From positions 181,874-245,873 of the forward strand of contig DATGLS010000018.1 of assembly GCA_035293985.1 (NCBI GenBank): a stretch of DNA of 64,000 nucleotides, given 5' to 3'. Positions 1 to 8,276 of this stretch are shown here, in pieces (the stretch's first letter is position 1; every line of letters starts with the position of its first letter). This stretch comes from JAVDCA01 sp035293985. Its GTDB lineage: Bacteria > Pseudomonadota > Alphaproteobacteria > Rhizobiales > Xanthobacteraceae. The position numbers and the translations under genes were made by a program. Under the pieces are notes generated by a model. It saw only the letters and a list, made by a program, of their open reading frames with translations, was not told the DNA's origin and made no database searches.

Positions 1-1
1 G

Positions 2-448
2 CTGTCGCTCGCGCTTTCGCTCGGCTTCTGGGACTGGTTCATTCTCGCCGCGGTGCTGCTGCTGCTCGAGATGCTGGCACCCGGCACCTTCATGCTGTGG
101 CTCGGGCTCTCCGCCTTCCTGGTCGGGCTGATCTCGTTCTTCGTCGACTGGGACTGGCAATACCAGCTCGTCGCTTTCGCGGCGTTCGCGATCGCCGCGA
201 TCCCGCTGTGGCGCCGCCTTGGCGCGCATGCCAAGGCGCCGACCGATCAGCCGTTCCTCAACCGCCGCGCCGACGCGCTCATCGGCCAGGTGTTCACGCT
301 GGAGAAGCCGGTGGTCGGCGGCAACGGCACGATCCGCGTCGGCGATACCCTCTGGCGCGTCGCCGGACCGGATTGTCCGTCCGGCAGCCGGGTCAAGGTC
401 GCAGGCGTCGACGGCGCGACGCTGAAGGTCGAGCCTGCGACTTCATAA
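2..448 (+). CDS. NfeD-like membrane protein, 5' end outside window
   Basis: The reading frame is open to the left window edge, so the start codon is missing; 148 residues are visible. It begins with hydrophobic segments (FWDWFILAAVLLLLEMLAPG and two more within the first 70 residues). A soluble C-terminal region of about 65 residues follows (RRADALIGQVFTLEKP...VKVAGVDGATLKVEP), which has the pattern of the NfeD OB-fold domain. NfeD proteins usually partner with a stomatin/SPFH protein in membrane-quality control; that partner would lie to the left and cannot be seen. A GTG at 53 is a possible internal start, but the residues before it match the family N-terminus, so I treat the gene as truncated by the window. 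Confidence 0.85.
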   Translation: MSLALSLGFWDWFILAAVLLLLEMLAPGTFMLWLGLSAFLVGLISFFVDWDWQYQLVAFAAFAIAAIPLWRRLGAHAKAPTDQPFLNRRADALIGQVFTLEKPVVGGNGTIRVGDTLWRVAGPDCPSGSRVKVAGVDGATLKVEPATS

Positions 449-463
449 TTTGCGAGGAACCGC

Positions 464-540
464 AGGGTGGGCAAAGGCGCGCAAGCGCCGTGCCCTCGGC
501 CGAGTCAGCGGTGGGCACGCTTCGCTTTGCCTACCCTACG
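464..540. repeat. Intergenic palindromic repeat (GGTGGGCAAA family, copy 1)
   Basis: AGGGTGGGCAAA at the left and TTTGCCTACCCT at the right form imperfect inverted ends around an inner part containing GGTGGGCACGCTTCGCTTTG. A related element with the same ends lies at about 33570-33655. It sits between the convergent NfeD and kdsD genes. It looks like a REP/MITE-type non-coding element. Confidence 0.6.
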
Positions 541-552
541 CAACTGCCCAAC

Positions 553-1542
553 CTACGCAACACCCGCGCGCAGCAGATCGTGCAGATGCACGATGCCGGC
601 GGGCCTGCCATCCTCGACCACGAACAGCGCGGTGATCTTCGCCGAATTGACGATCTCGATCGCCTCGCTCGCGAGCTGATCGGGACGCACCGTGATCGGC
701 GACCTGGTCATCACCGTCTCGACCTTGGCGTCGAGCAGGTCGGGCCGCATGTGGCGGCGCAGGTCGCCGTCGGTGATGATGCCGGCGAGCTCGCCGCCGT
801 CGCGCACGATGCCGACGCAACCGAGGCCCTTCGCCGTCATCTCGACCAGCGCCTCCGACATCGGCGCGCCGAGCCGCACCAGCGGAACGGCATCGCCCTG
901 ATGCATCAGGTCGCGCACGAATTTGAGCGCGGCGCCGAGCCGGCCGCCCGGGTGCAGGTTGCGGAAGTCGACCGCCGTGAAGCCGCGGCTCTCCAGCAGC
1001 GCGATCGCGATCGCGTCGCCGAGCGCGAGCTGCATCAGCGCCGAGGTCGTCGGCGCGAGATTGTGCGGGCAGGCTTCGCGCGCCTGCGGCAGCACCAGCG
1101 CGATGTCGGCGGCTTGTCCGAGCGTGCTCGCGGCCTCCGCCGTCACGGCGATCAGTCCGATGCGGAAGCGGCGCGAATAGTCGATCAGGTTCTTGAGCTC
1201 CGCGGTCTCACCCGACCAGGACAGCGCCATGATCACGTCGTCGGGCGTGACCATGCCGAGATCGCCGTGGCTCGCCTCGCCGGGATGGACGAAGAAGGCC
1301 GGCGTGCCGGTCGAGGCGAGCGTCGCCGCGATCTTGCGGCCGATATGGCCGGACTTGCCCATGCCGCTCACGATCACGCGCCCGCGCCCGGCGCGGATGA
1401 GCTCGACGGCCGCCGCAAACGGCTGGCCGAGCCCGTCCTGCATGGCGCTCGCGAGCGCCGCGATCCCGCCGCCGCCGGCCTCGAGCGTGCGCAGCGCCGA
1501 GTCGATCAGGAACCGCTTGGTTTTACTCGAACTCGCTTCCAC
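553..1542 (-). CDS. kdsD: Arabinose-5-phosphate isomerase (KpsF/GutQ family)
   Basis: KdsD interconverts ribulose-5-phosphate and arabinose-5-phosphate, the first step towards Kdo for lipopolysaccharide. The protein (329 aa) has an SIS sugar-isomerase domain at about 40-175 with the signature SGMGKSGHIGRK near residue 60 and HPGEASHGDLGM near 86. Two CBS domains fill residues 200-329, the usual architecture and length. I start it at the GTG at 1542 because GGGAGG lies just upstream; an in-frame TTG at 1563 would add seven residues. The gene is convergent with the NfeD gene and divergent from the beta-barrel gene. CBS domains suggest ligand control, but none can be read here. Confidence 0.92.
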   Translation of the reverse strand: MEASSSKTKRFLIDSALRTLEAGGGGIAALASAMQDGLGQPFAAAVELIRAGRGRVIVSGMGKSGHIGRKIAATLASTGTPAFFVHPGEASHGDLGMVTPDDVIMALSWSGETAELKNLIDYSRRFRIGLIAVTAEAASTLGQAADIALVLPQAREACPHNLAPTTSALMQLALGDAIAIALLESRGFTAVDFRNLHPGGRLGAALKFVRDLMHQGDAVPLVRLGAPMSEALVEMTAKGLGCVGIVRDGGELAGIITDGDLRRHMRPDLLDAKVETVMTRSPITVRPDQLASEAIEIVNSAKITALFVVEDGRPAGIVHLHDLLRAGVA

Positions 1543-1560
1543 GCGCGGCCTCCCGGCCAG

Positions 1561-1662
1561 CAATCAGGAATCAGGGATCAGATATCAGGGGTCGAATACC
1601 AGGGATCACATATCAGACGATCGGGCTCCGTGCTGATCCCTGATCTCCTGATACCTGATTCC
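1561..1662. repeat. ATCAGG-unit repeat array with inverted arms
   Basis: The left part carries several ATCAGGGATCAG/ATATCAGG units. The right part (about 1640-1662) carries the complementary TGATCCCTGATC and CCTGATACCTGATT units, so the two arms can fold together. It lies just upstream of the kdsD start and before the beta-barrel gene, so transcripts of either strand would contain it. No coding potential. Confidence 0.6.
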
Positions 1663-1747
1663 CGCCGCGTCAACCGGTCGTTAACCATACTCATTTTATC
1701 CCCGTTAACCAATGCGTACCGATCGGCCGGGCCCGAGGACATCAACC

Positions 1748-3469
1748 GTGCCGCGCCTTTGCTCTGCGTTGATTGCTGCGGCATCGGGCGCGGTCCTGGG
1801 TATGGCCGCGCTCGCGCCTGCGTGCGCGCAGACGGCGCAACCCAAGCAGACGGCACAAGCCGATCCGCCGCCCGCCGCCGACGGCGATCTGTTTCGATTG
1901 CCTGACGCTGCGACCGTGTTCGCCCCGCCGACACGGGACCGGCGCGGGCCGGGCCGCTTCCGTCGCGTCAAGCCGGCGCAACAAGGCGGTGGCCCGACGA
2001 CCTTCGGCCAGATCACCGTCTACGGCAACCCGCCCGGCTACGGTGCCGGCGCGACCGGCTACGATTCCACCAATTCGAAGAAGCGCAAGGCGCGCACGGC
2101 CGTGCATCAGCGGCCGGGCGTGTCGCTGCCGCTGCCGCCGCCGCCGGGCTTCGTGCCCGATCCGGTGCCGCCGAGCGTGCCGACGCGGCCGTCGGCGCAG
2201 GATCAACGCCGCGGCGCCGCCGTGATCGAGACGCCGGCCCAGACCCTCGTTCCGCCGATCCAGACGCCGACGCGGCGCAAGCCGGTGGTCGAGGAGGACC
2301 CTTATGCGCCGACCGGCATCCGCGCCGGCAGCTTCACGATCTATCCCGGCGTCGAGCTGATGGGCGGCATCGACACCAATCCGGCGCACGTGCCGAACGG
2401 CAAGGATTCGTTCCTCTACATGATCTCGCCCGACCTGAAGGTGCGCTCGGACTGGGAGCGCAATCAGCTCAATGCCGACATCAAGAGCAGCTACATCGGC
2501 TATGCGCAGACGTTCGGGACCAACGCCGACGGCTCCATTTCCGGCGTGCCCAATTCGCTCAACCGGCCGAGCCTCGATTCGAAGATCGACGGCCGGCTCG
2601 ACGTCACCAGCCGCAGCCACCTCGACATGGAGGGGCGCCTGCTGGTCGGCACCGACAACCCGGGCAGCCCGAACATCCAGGCTGGCCTCGCCAGCCTGCC
2701 GCTCGTCACCACCACCGGCGCCACCTTGGGCTATACCCAGGGCTTCAACCGTTTCGAGCTCACCGCCAAGGGCACCTTCGATCGCAGCGTCTGGGAGGCG
2801 TCGAGGCTGACCGACGGCTCGACCTCCGGCAACGCCGATCGCAACTTCGACCAGTATGGCGGCTCGCTGCGCGGCAGCTACGAGCTCAAGCCGGGGCTCA
2901 ACCCGTTCATCGAGGTCGGCGCCGATACGCGCATCCACGACCTCGCCTTCGATCGCAATGGCGAGCAGCGCGACTCGAACGGCATCGATGCCAAGATCGG
3001 CACCACCTTCGAGTTCACCCGCAAGCTCACCGGCGAGCTCTCGGTCGGCTACCTCGCGCGCAACTACAAGGATCCCAACCTCAACTCGATCGGCGGGCTC
3101 ACCACCGATGCGTCGCTGATCTTCACGGCGACCCCGCTCACCACCTTCACGGCCACCGCGAAATCGACCGTCAACGAGGTGATCCTGCCGGGGGTGTCGG
3201 GCGATTTCTCCCACGACTACTCGCTGCAGATCGACCACGCGTTCCGCCGTTGGCTCCTCGCGACCGCCCAGCTGGGCTACGGCACCGACAACTATGTCGG
3301 GCTCAATCGGTTCGACCAGCGCTGGTTCGCCTCCTTCACGCTGATCTACAAGCTCAGCCGCGAGATGCAGCTCAAGGCGCAGGTGCGCCGCGACTGGATC
3401 GTCTCCGACGCCGTCGGCGTCGATTACACGGCCGATCAATTTTTGGTCGGCGTGCGGTTGCAGCGGTAA
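1748..3469 (+). CDS. Outer-membrane beta-barrel protein (BBP2_2-like)
   Basis: 573 aa from the GTG at 1748, preceded by GAGGA at good spacing; an ATG at 1712 lacks such a site. Residues 1-29 are a signal peptide (hydrophobic stretch ending APACAQ). Residues about 30-190 are Pro-rich and probably a periplasmic linker. The rest alternates polar and hydrophobic residues in beta strands (SFTIYPGVELMGGIDTNP..., SVGYLARNYKDPNLNS...) and ends in VGVRLQR, as expected for an outer-membrane barrel. It resembles the family PF10082 barrels common in Rhizobiales, sometimes called surface-polysaccharide or porin-like. Substrate unknown. Confidence 0.75.
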   Translation: MPRLCSALIAAASGAVLGMAALAPACAQTAQPKQTAQADPPPAADGDLFRLPDAATVFAPPTRDRRGPGRFRRVKPAQQGGGPTTFGQITVYGNPPGYGAGATGYDSTNSKKRKARTAVHQRPGVSLPLPPPPGFVPDPVPPSVPTRPSAQDQRRGAAVIETPAQTLVPPIQTPTRRKPVVEEDPYAPTGIRAGSFTIYPGVELMGGIDTNPAHVPNGKDSFLYMISPDLKVRSDWERNQLNADIKSSYIGYAQTFGTNADGSISGVPNSLNRPSLDSKIDGRLDVTSRSHLDMEGRLLVGTDNPGSPNIQAGLASLPLVTTTGATLGYTQGFNRFELTAKGTFDRSVWEASRLTDGSTSGNADRNFDQYGGSLRGSYELKPGLNPFIEVGADTRIHDLAFDRNGEQRDSNGIDAKIGTTFEFTRKLTGELSVGYLARNYKDPNLNSIGGLTTDASLIFTATPLTTFTATAKSTVNEVILPGVSGDFSHDYSLQIDHAFRRWLLATAQLGYGTDNYVGLNRFDQRWFASFTLIYKLSREMQLKAQVRRDWIVSDAVGVDYTADQFLVGVRLQR

Positions 3470-3473
3470 CCAA

Positions 3474-3560
3474 CTTCGTCATTGTCCATAGTCGTCCGGA
3501 GACGGCGTCGCTTCGCTCGCCTTCGTCTCCCCGCCATCGACGTCCTCACCCATGACGAAG
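3474..3560. repeat. Inverted repeat after the beta-barrel gene
   Basis: CTTCGTCAT (3474-3482) and ATGACGAAG (3552-3560) are perfect 9-bp inverted ends. Inside, GGAGACG and CGTCTCC pair as a second stem. It may act as a transcription terminator-like fold for the upstream gene or be a small mobile palindrome; there is no T-run. Confidence 0.45.
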
Positions 3561-3610
3561 AACGCGCGGATGCCCTCATTCCCGGGCATCACGCTGAAAG
3601 TTCGGTGCAT

Positions 3611-3635
3611 GGAACTTTTTCCCCCGCCGCGCGTC
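3611..3635 (+). promoter_or_regulatory. Candidate EcfG (general stress) promoter for the GlsB/YeaQ gene
   Basis: GGAAC at 3611-3615, 16 bases, then CGTC at 3632-3635. The alphaproteobacterial EcfG consensus is GGAAC-N16/17-CGTT, so there is one mismatch in the -10 part. It lies about 38 bp before the start codon of a stress-type membrane protein. Confidence 0.45.
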
Positions 3636-3672
3636 ATCCTTGCGGTGGAGCCGCCTGCAAGGGGACACGGCG

Positions 3673-3981
3673 ATGCATCTTTCCAATGAAAGTCTTCTCA
3701 CCATTCTGTTCGTCGGCTTGATCGCCGGCTGGCTGTCCGGCCACATCATGCGCGGCTACGGTTTTGGCCTGATCGGCGACATCGTCATCGGCATCATCGG
3801 CGCGTTGATCGGCGAGTGGCTGCTGCCGCGCCTCGGCATCCATCTCGGCGTCGGGCTGCTCGCCGAGATCGTCAACGCGACGATCGGCGCGATCGTGCTG
3901 CTGCTGGTAATCCGCCTGTTGCGCGGACCGCGCTGGGGATTTGGCAGCCGCTGGGGAGGCCGCTGGAGCCGGCGCTGGTAG
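3673..3981 (+). CDS. GlsB/YeaQ/YmgE family small membrane protein
   Basis: 102 aa, starting at the ATG at 3673, which has AAGGGG upstream. The sequence is the family pattern: three hydrophobic helices with Gly-rich turns (ILFVGLIAGWLSGHIMRGYGFGLIGDIVIGIIGALIGEW), then an Arg/Trp/Gly-rich cytoplasmic tail (WGFGSRWGGRWSRRW). Family members are small inner-membrane proteins often induced by general stress; the molecular function is not established. The candidate EcfG promoter just upstream fits that. It is convergent with galU, with only 24 bp between stop codons. Confidence 0.85.
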   Translation: MHLSNESLLTILFVGLIAGWLSGHIMRGYGFGLIGDIVIGIIGALIGEWLLPRLGIHLGVGLLAEIVNATIGAIVLLLVIRLLRGPRWGFGSRWGGRWSRRW

Positions 3982-4005
3982 CGCGGCTCGCAGCTATTCG
4001 CTGCG

Positions 4006-4887
4006 TCAGCTCCCGAGAATCCGCTTCAGCTCGTCGCGGAAGCCCGGCGCGATGTCCTTGCGCGCGAGCGCGTAGGCGACATTGGCGGCGAGGAAGCCGA
4101 CCTTGGAGCCGCAGTCGAAGCTCGTGCCCTCGAACTTGAGGCCGAGGAACGGCTGTTGCGACGCGAGGCGGATCATCGCGTCGGTCAGCTGGATCTCGTC
4201 GCCGGCGCCGCGTGCCTGGTTCTCCAGGATGGCGAAGATCTGCGGCTGCAGGATGTAACGGCCGGTGATGATGAGGTTCGACGGCGCCGCCTCGCGCTTC
4301 GGCTTCTCCACCATCTGGGTGATCTTGAACGCCTTGCCGACCGGCTCGCCGACGCCGACCACGCCGTACATGTGGATGCGCTCGGCCGGCACCTCCTCGA
4401 CCGCGATCATGTTGGCGGCGCCGACGCCGTTGGCGCGGTAGACGTCCATCATCTGGGCGAGGCAGCCGCGGCTGTGCTGCACCAGCACGTCGGGCAGGAG
4501 CAGCGCGAACGGCTCGTCGCCGACGAGCTCGCGCGCGCACCACACCGCGTGGCCGAGCCCGAGCGGCGACTGCTGGCGGGTGAAGCTCGCCTGGCCGGCG
4601 CTCGGCAGGTCCTTCTCGAGCAGCGCGAGCTCGGCGTTCTTCTGCCGCTCCTGCAGGGTATTCTCGAGCTCGAACTGGCGGTCGAAGTGGTCCTCGATGA
4701 CGCCCTTGTTGCGCCCGGTGACGAAGATGAAGTGCTCGATCCCGGCCTCGCGCGCCTCGTCGACCACGTGCTGGATCAGCGGCCGGTCGACCACCGGCAG
4801 CATCTCCTTGGGCATCGCCTTGGTGGCGGGAAGGAAGCGGGTGCCGAGGCCGGCAACCGGGAAAATCGCTTTGCGGATGGGCTTCAT
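4006..4887 (-). CDS. galU: UTP-glucose-1-phosphate uridylyltransferase
   Basis: GalU makes UDP-glucose from UTP and glucose-1-phosphate for polysaccharide and envelope synthesis. The 293-residue protein starts at MKPIRKAIFPVAGLGTRF; the nucleotide-binding motif GLGTRFLPATKAMPKEMLPV is near residues 12-30 and is typical of bacterial GalU. A conserved GVGAANMIAVEEVP region and VEKPKREAAPSNL follow at the expected places. An upstream in-frame ATG (4998) would add 37 unrelated residues and is unlikely. It is a single gene facing GlsB; the lytic transglycosylase gene is divergent to the right. Confidence 0.95.
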   Translation of the reverse strand: MKPIRKAIFPVAGLGTRFLPATKAMPKEMLPVVDRPLIQHVVDEAREAGIEHFIFVTGRNKGVIEDHFDRQFELENTLQERQKNAELALLEKDLPSAGQASFTRQQSPLGLGHAVWCARELVGDEPFALLLPDVLVQHSRGCLAQMMDVYRANGVGAANMIAVEEVPAERIHMYGVVGVGEPVGKAFKITQMVEKPKREAAPSNLIITGRYILQPQIFAILENQARGAGDEIQLTDAMIRLASQQPFLGLKFEGTSFDCGSKVGFLAANVAYALARKDIAPGFRDELKRILGS

Positions 4888-5117
4888 GGGGGTGTCGGGC
4901 GGGAGGTCGTGAGGGATGTTGTTTCGGCAAAACGGGGAGAATCGAAGGCGGTGCTTACCACAGGCCCGGCCGGCATAGGGTAAACGAAAAGCGACCATAC
5001 GGGTTCGCCCGCGGTAGGTCGGATGTTAAACATACTGTAACCACATCTGCCGCCCTAATAACGGCCAATGGCGGCGGCGCCACCAGGCAATATAGACCGC
5101 ACTTGGATGGGACGAAC

Positions 5118-6521
5118 ATGACGGGATCCCAGCGCATGACGCGCGTCGCGACGGCCGGGCTCCTGCTCGCCGCCTTGACCGGCGTTGCGGTCGCGCAGAC
5201 CCGCAACGACCAATCCTCGTCCGGCATCGGCGATTTCTTCACCGGCAGCATCGGCCACCTGTTCGGCGGCCCGTCGTCGTCGCCGCCGCCGGCGCCGTCA
5301 TACCCGCCCGGCAAGGACGACTGGAGCGGCCAGTCGGGCGCCTCCGGCCATCCGCTGATGCAGGCTGATGCAATCCGTGCCGCCGCCGCGAATTTTCCCA
5401 ATTGCATCGCCGGCTACTGGCCGGCCGCGGAGCGTCGCGGCGTCACCCGCGAGAATTTCGAGCGCGCGACCGCCGGGCTCACGCCCGACCTCAAGATCAT
5501 GGACCTGATGGACGCCCAGCCCGAGTTCACCAAGGCGCTGTGGGACTATCTCGACATGCTGGTGAGCGACGACCGCATCAAGCGCGGGCGCGAGATCCTC
5601 GCCGCCTACAAGCCGACCTTCGATGCGGTCGAGCGCGCCTATGGGGTCGACCGGCACGTCATCGCGGCGATCTGGGGCATCGAGTCGAACTATTCGACCG
5701 CGATCGGCGAGCGCTCGGTGCTGCGCTCGACCGCGACGCTCGCCTGCGTCGGCCGCCGGCAGAACTATTTCAAGGACGAGTTCCTGGCGACGCTGGAAAT
5801 CCTCAACCGCGGCGACCTCACGCCGGACGAGCTCAAAGGCTCCTGGGCCGGCGCCTTCGGGCCGACCCAGTTCATGCCCACCGCGTTCAAGCGCTACGCG
5901 GTCGATTTCGATGGCGACGGACGGCGCGACGTGGTGCGCGACATTCCCGACCTCGTCGCCTCGACCGCCAACAACCTCAAGCTCGACGGCTGGAAGGCGG
6001 GCGAGACCTGGGGCTACGAGGTCAAGCTGCCGCAGGGCTTCGACTATCTGCTCGCCGACGGGCACTGGATGCCGATCCGCGACTGGGAGCGGCGCGGGGT
6101 GGTGCGGGCCGGCGGCAAGGGATTTCCCCGGCCGGGCGACAAGGCGTTCCTGCTGGTGCCGGCGGGCGCGCGCGGGCCGGCCTTCCTGATGCTCAACAAT
6201 TTCCGCGTCATCATGCGCTACAACCCGGCCGAGGCCTATGCGCTGGCGATCGGCCATCTCGCCGACCGCATGCGCGGCGATCCGCCCTTCGTGCAGGCTT
6301 GGCCGCGGGACGAGCGCGTGCTCACCGCCGCCGAGCGCTACGAGTTCCAGCAGCTTCTCGTCGCGCACGGCCTCGACATCGGCGGCGAGCCGGACGGCCG
6401 CATCGACGCGCACACCCGCAAGGCGATCAAGCGCTACCAGCTCTCCCTCGGCCTCCCGCCGGACGGGTTTGCGACCGCCGAGCTGCTCAACCGCCTGCGC
6501 GCCGGCTACGCTCAGCGCTAA
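5118..6521 (+). CDS. Lytic murein transglycosylase (MltB/SLT_2 type) with peptidoglycan-binding domain
   Basis: 467 aa, exported. The ATG at 5118 follows a GGATGGGA site and gives a clean signal peptide (VATAGLLLAALTGVAVAQ). The SLT_2 catalytic domain covers about 85-385; the acid/base Glu is in IWGIESNYS (E189). The C-terminus (about 400-467) is a PG_binding_1 domain. The enzyme cleaves the MurNAc-GlcNAc bond to leave 1,6-anhydro ends. The next gene, 131 bp downstream on the same strand, is a periplasmic SGNH protein, so the pair may act together on peptidoglycan; that link is inference. Confidence 0.93.
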   Translation: MTGSQRMTRVATAGLLLAALTGVAVAQTRNDQSSSGIGDFFTGSIGHLFGGPSSSPPPAPSYPPGKDDWSGQSGASGHPLMQADAIRAAAANFPNCIAGYWPAAERRGVTRENFERATAGLTPDLKIMDLMDAQPEFTKALWDYLDMLVSDDRIKRGREILAAYKPTFDAVERAYGVDRHVIAAIWGIESNYSTAIGERSVLRSTATLACVGRRQNYFKDEFLATLEILNRGDLTPDELKGSWAGAFGPTQFMPTAFKRYAVDFDGDGRRDVVRDIPDLVASTANNLKLDGWKAGETWGYEVKLPQGFDYLLADGHWMPIRDWERRGVVRAGGKGFPRPGDKAFLLVPAGARGPAFLMLNNFRVIMRYNPAEAYALAIGHLADRMRGDPPFVQAWPRDERVLTAAERYEFQQLLVAHGLDIGGEPDGRIDAHTRKAIKRYQLSLGLPPDGFATAELLNRLRAGYAQR

Positions 6522-6652
6522 CCAAGCCGCGACTGTTCTTTCCGCCGCCGCATTTGCCATGGTATTAACCCAATGAGCGCGTAGCGCTCATGGGGGCGGG
6601 AACATCTGCCGGCCCAAGGCATTGATTGATCGCGATTTTCGGGTGTTGTCCG

Positions 6653-8254
6653 ATGGCAGGCGGGAGAATCTCGCGACGCTTGGCCGGGGTGCTGCTCCTG
6701 GCGCTCGCCCAGGCGACTGTGGGGCTCGTGCTCGGCGCGGCCGTGACGACGCCGGCCGCCGCGCAGCAGTTCGACGACCGCTTTCCCTTCCTGTTCAATC
6801 GCCACAACAACAACGGCTCTTGGTTCGGCTTCCCGGACGATCGCCGCCAGGCGCCCCGTGCGGCGCCCGTCGTCGAGAACACCCATGCGCCGGCGCCGAC
6901 GCGCAAGTCCGATGCGGAGCCGCTCACCTCGGTGGTCGTGCTCGGCGACTCGATGGCCGATTGGCTCGCCTATGGCCTCGAGCAGGCCGCGGCCGATTCG
7001 CCCGACATCGGCATCCTCCGTCGTTTTCGCAGCTATTCGGGCCTGATCCGGATCGAGGTGAAGAACGATCCGAAGGGCGAATATCCCGACTGGCCGCAGG
7101 CGGCGCGCGACATGCTCGCCGCCGACAAGGCCAATTTCGTCGTGATGATGATCGGCCTCAACGACCGCCGGCCCATCCGCGAGAAGGCGCCCACCAAGAC
7201 CTCGACCCAAGCCGCCAAGAAGGATGAGAAGAAGGACGGCGAGAAGGAAAAAGACGACAAAGACAAAGAGCGCGACAGCGCGAGCAACGAGGCGCCTGCC
7301 GAGGCGCCGTCCGCGCCCGGCGAGGGCGAGCACATCAGCGGCGGGATGATCACCTACGAGTTCCGCTCCGACAAGTGGACCGAGCTCTACATCAAGCGGA
7401 TCGACGAGACGATCGCGGCGCTCAAGTCGAAGAACGTGCCGGTGTTCTGGGTCGGCCTGCCGCCGGTGCGCAGCCCGAAGATTTCCGCCGATCTGAGCTA
7501 CCTCAACGATCTCTACCGCAGCCGCGCCGAGAAGGCGGGCATCACCTATATCGACACCTGGGACGGCTTCGTCGACGAATCCGGCCGCTTCGTCATGACG
7601 GGCCCCGACTTCGAGGGCCAGACGCGCCGCCTGCGCTCGCCGGACGGCGTCCACTTCACCGAGGCCGGTGCGCGCAAGCTCGCGCATTACGTCGAGCGCG
7701 AGATCCAGCGCGCCCTGATGGCGAATGCAACGCCGGTGACGCTGCCGGCGACCGATGAGCCGGCGGCCGCGCCGCAGCCCGCGGCGCCGCGCCCGGGCGC
7801 TGCCATCGCGCGTCCGCTTGCCGGGCCCGTGATGCCGCTCACCACGCCCGCCGAGGCGAACGAGCTCGCCGGGGGCGCCAATGCGCACCAGACCGCGACC
7901 GACGCGATCGCGTCGAAGGTGCTGGTGCGCGGCGACCCGCCCCGCGTGCCGGCCGGCCGCGCCGACGACTTCGTCTGGCCGCGCCGACCGGTGGCGGCGC
8001 CCGGCATTGATCCGGTGGTCGCCACAACCACGGTTCCGATGACGCCGATGCAGCCCTACGAGCCGCATCAGGTCGCGTCCGCGGCGCCGAGCACCGCCGG
8101 TCCGGCGGCGCCCGCCGCGCCGGTCCGTCACACGCCGGTCCGCCAGGCGGCAGCCAATCCGCGTCCGTCCGCCAGCACGTACAACAACCAGCAGCAACAG
8201 CGGCGCATCCAGCCGCAGCAGCAGCCGTTCTTCTTCCCCTTCTTCGGACGATAG
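6653..8254 (+). CDS. Exported SGNH-fold protein (DUF459)
   Basis: 533 aa. I chose the ATG at 6653, which starts a signal peptide (GVLLLALAQATVGLVLGAAVTTPAAAQ); a TTG at 6626 is possible. The SGNH/GDSL fold is shown by VVLGDSMADW (nucleophile S100), MMIGLNDRRP (block III Asn) and SPDGVHFTEAGARKLA (Asp-His). A highly charged Lys/Asp/Glu insert at about 178-212 interrupts the domain, and the last 150 residues are Pro/Ala-rich and low complexity. DUF459 proteins are probable esterases or acyltransferases with unknown substrate. The neighbouring lytic transglycosylase suggests the cell wall. Confidence 0.82.
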   Translation: MAGGRISRRLAGVLLLALAQATVGLVLGAAVTTPAAAQQFDDRFPFLFNRHNNNGSWFGFPDDRRQAPRAAPVVENTHAPAPTRKSDAEPLTSVVVLGDSMADWLAYGLEQAAADSPDIGILRRFRSYSGLIRIEVKNDPKGEYPDWPQAARDMLAADKANFVVMMIGLNDRRPIREKAPTKTSTQAAKKDEKKDGEKEKDDKDKERDSASNEAPAEAPSAPGEGEHISGGMITYEFRSDKWTELYIKRIDETIAALKSKNVPVFWVGLPPVRSPKISADLSYLNDLYRSRAEKAGITYIDTWDGFVDESGRFVMTGPDFEGQTRRLRSPDGVHFTEAGARKLAHYVEREIQRALMANATPVTLPATDEPAAAPQPAAPRPGAAIARPLAGPVMPLTTPAEANELAGGANAHQTATDAIASKVLVRGDPPRVPAGRADDFVWPRRPVAAPGIDPVVATTTVPMTPMQPYEPHQVASAAPSTAGPAAPAAPVRHTPVRQAAANPRPSASTYNNQQQQRRIQPQQQPFFFPFFGR

Positions 8255-8276
8255 ATCGCCTTCGGGGCTCGCGCGT

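Noticed and set aside
97..1905. A 602-codon frame on the plus strand across NfeD, kdsD and the repeat
   Set aside because: It crosses real genes and a non-coding repeat and its translation is Arg-rich and low complexity.
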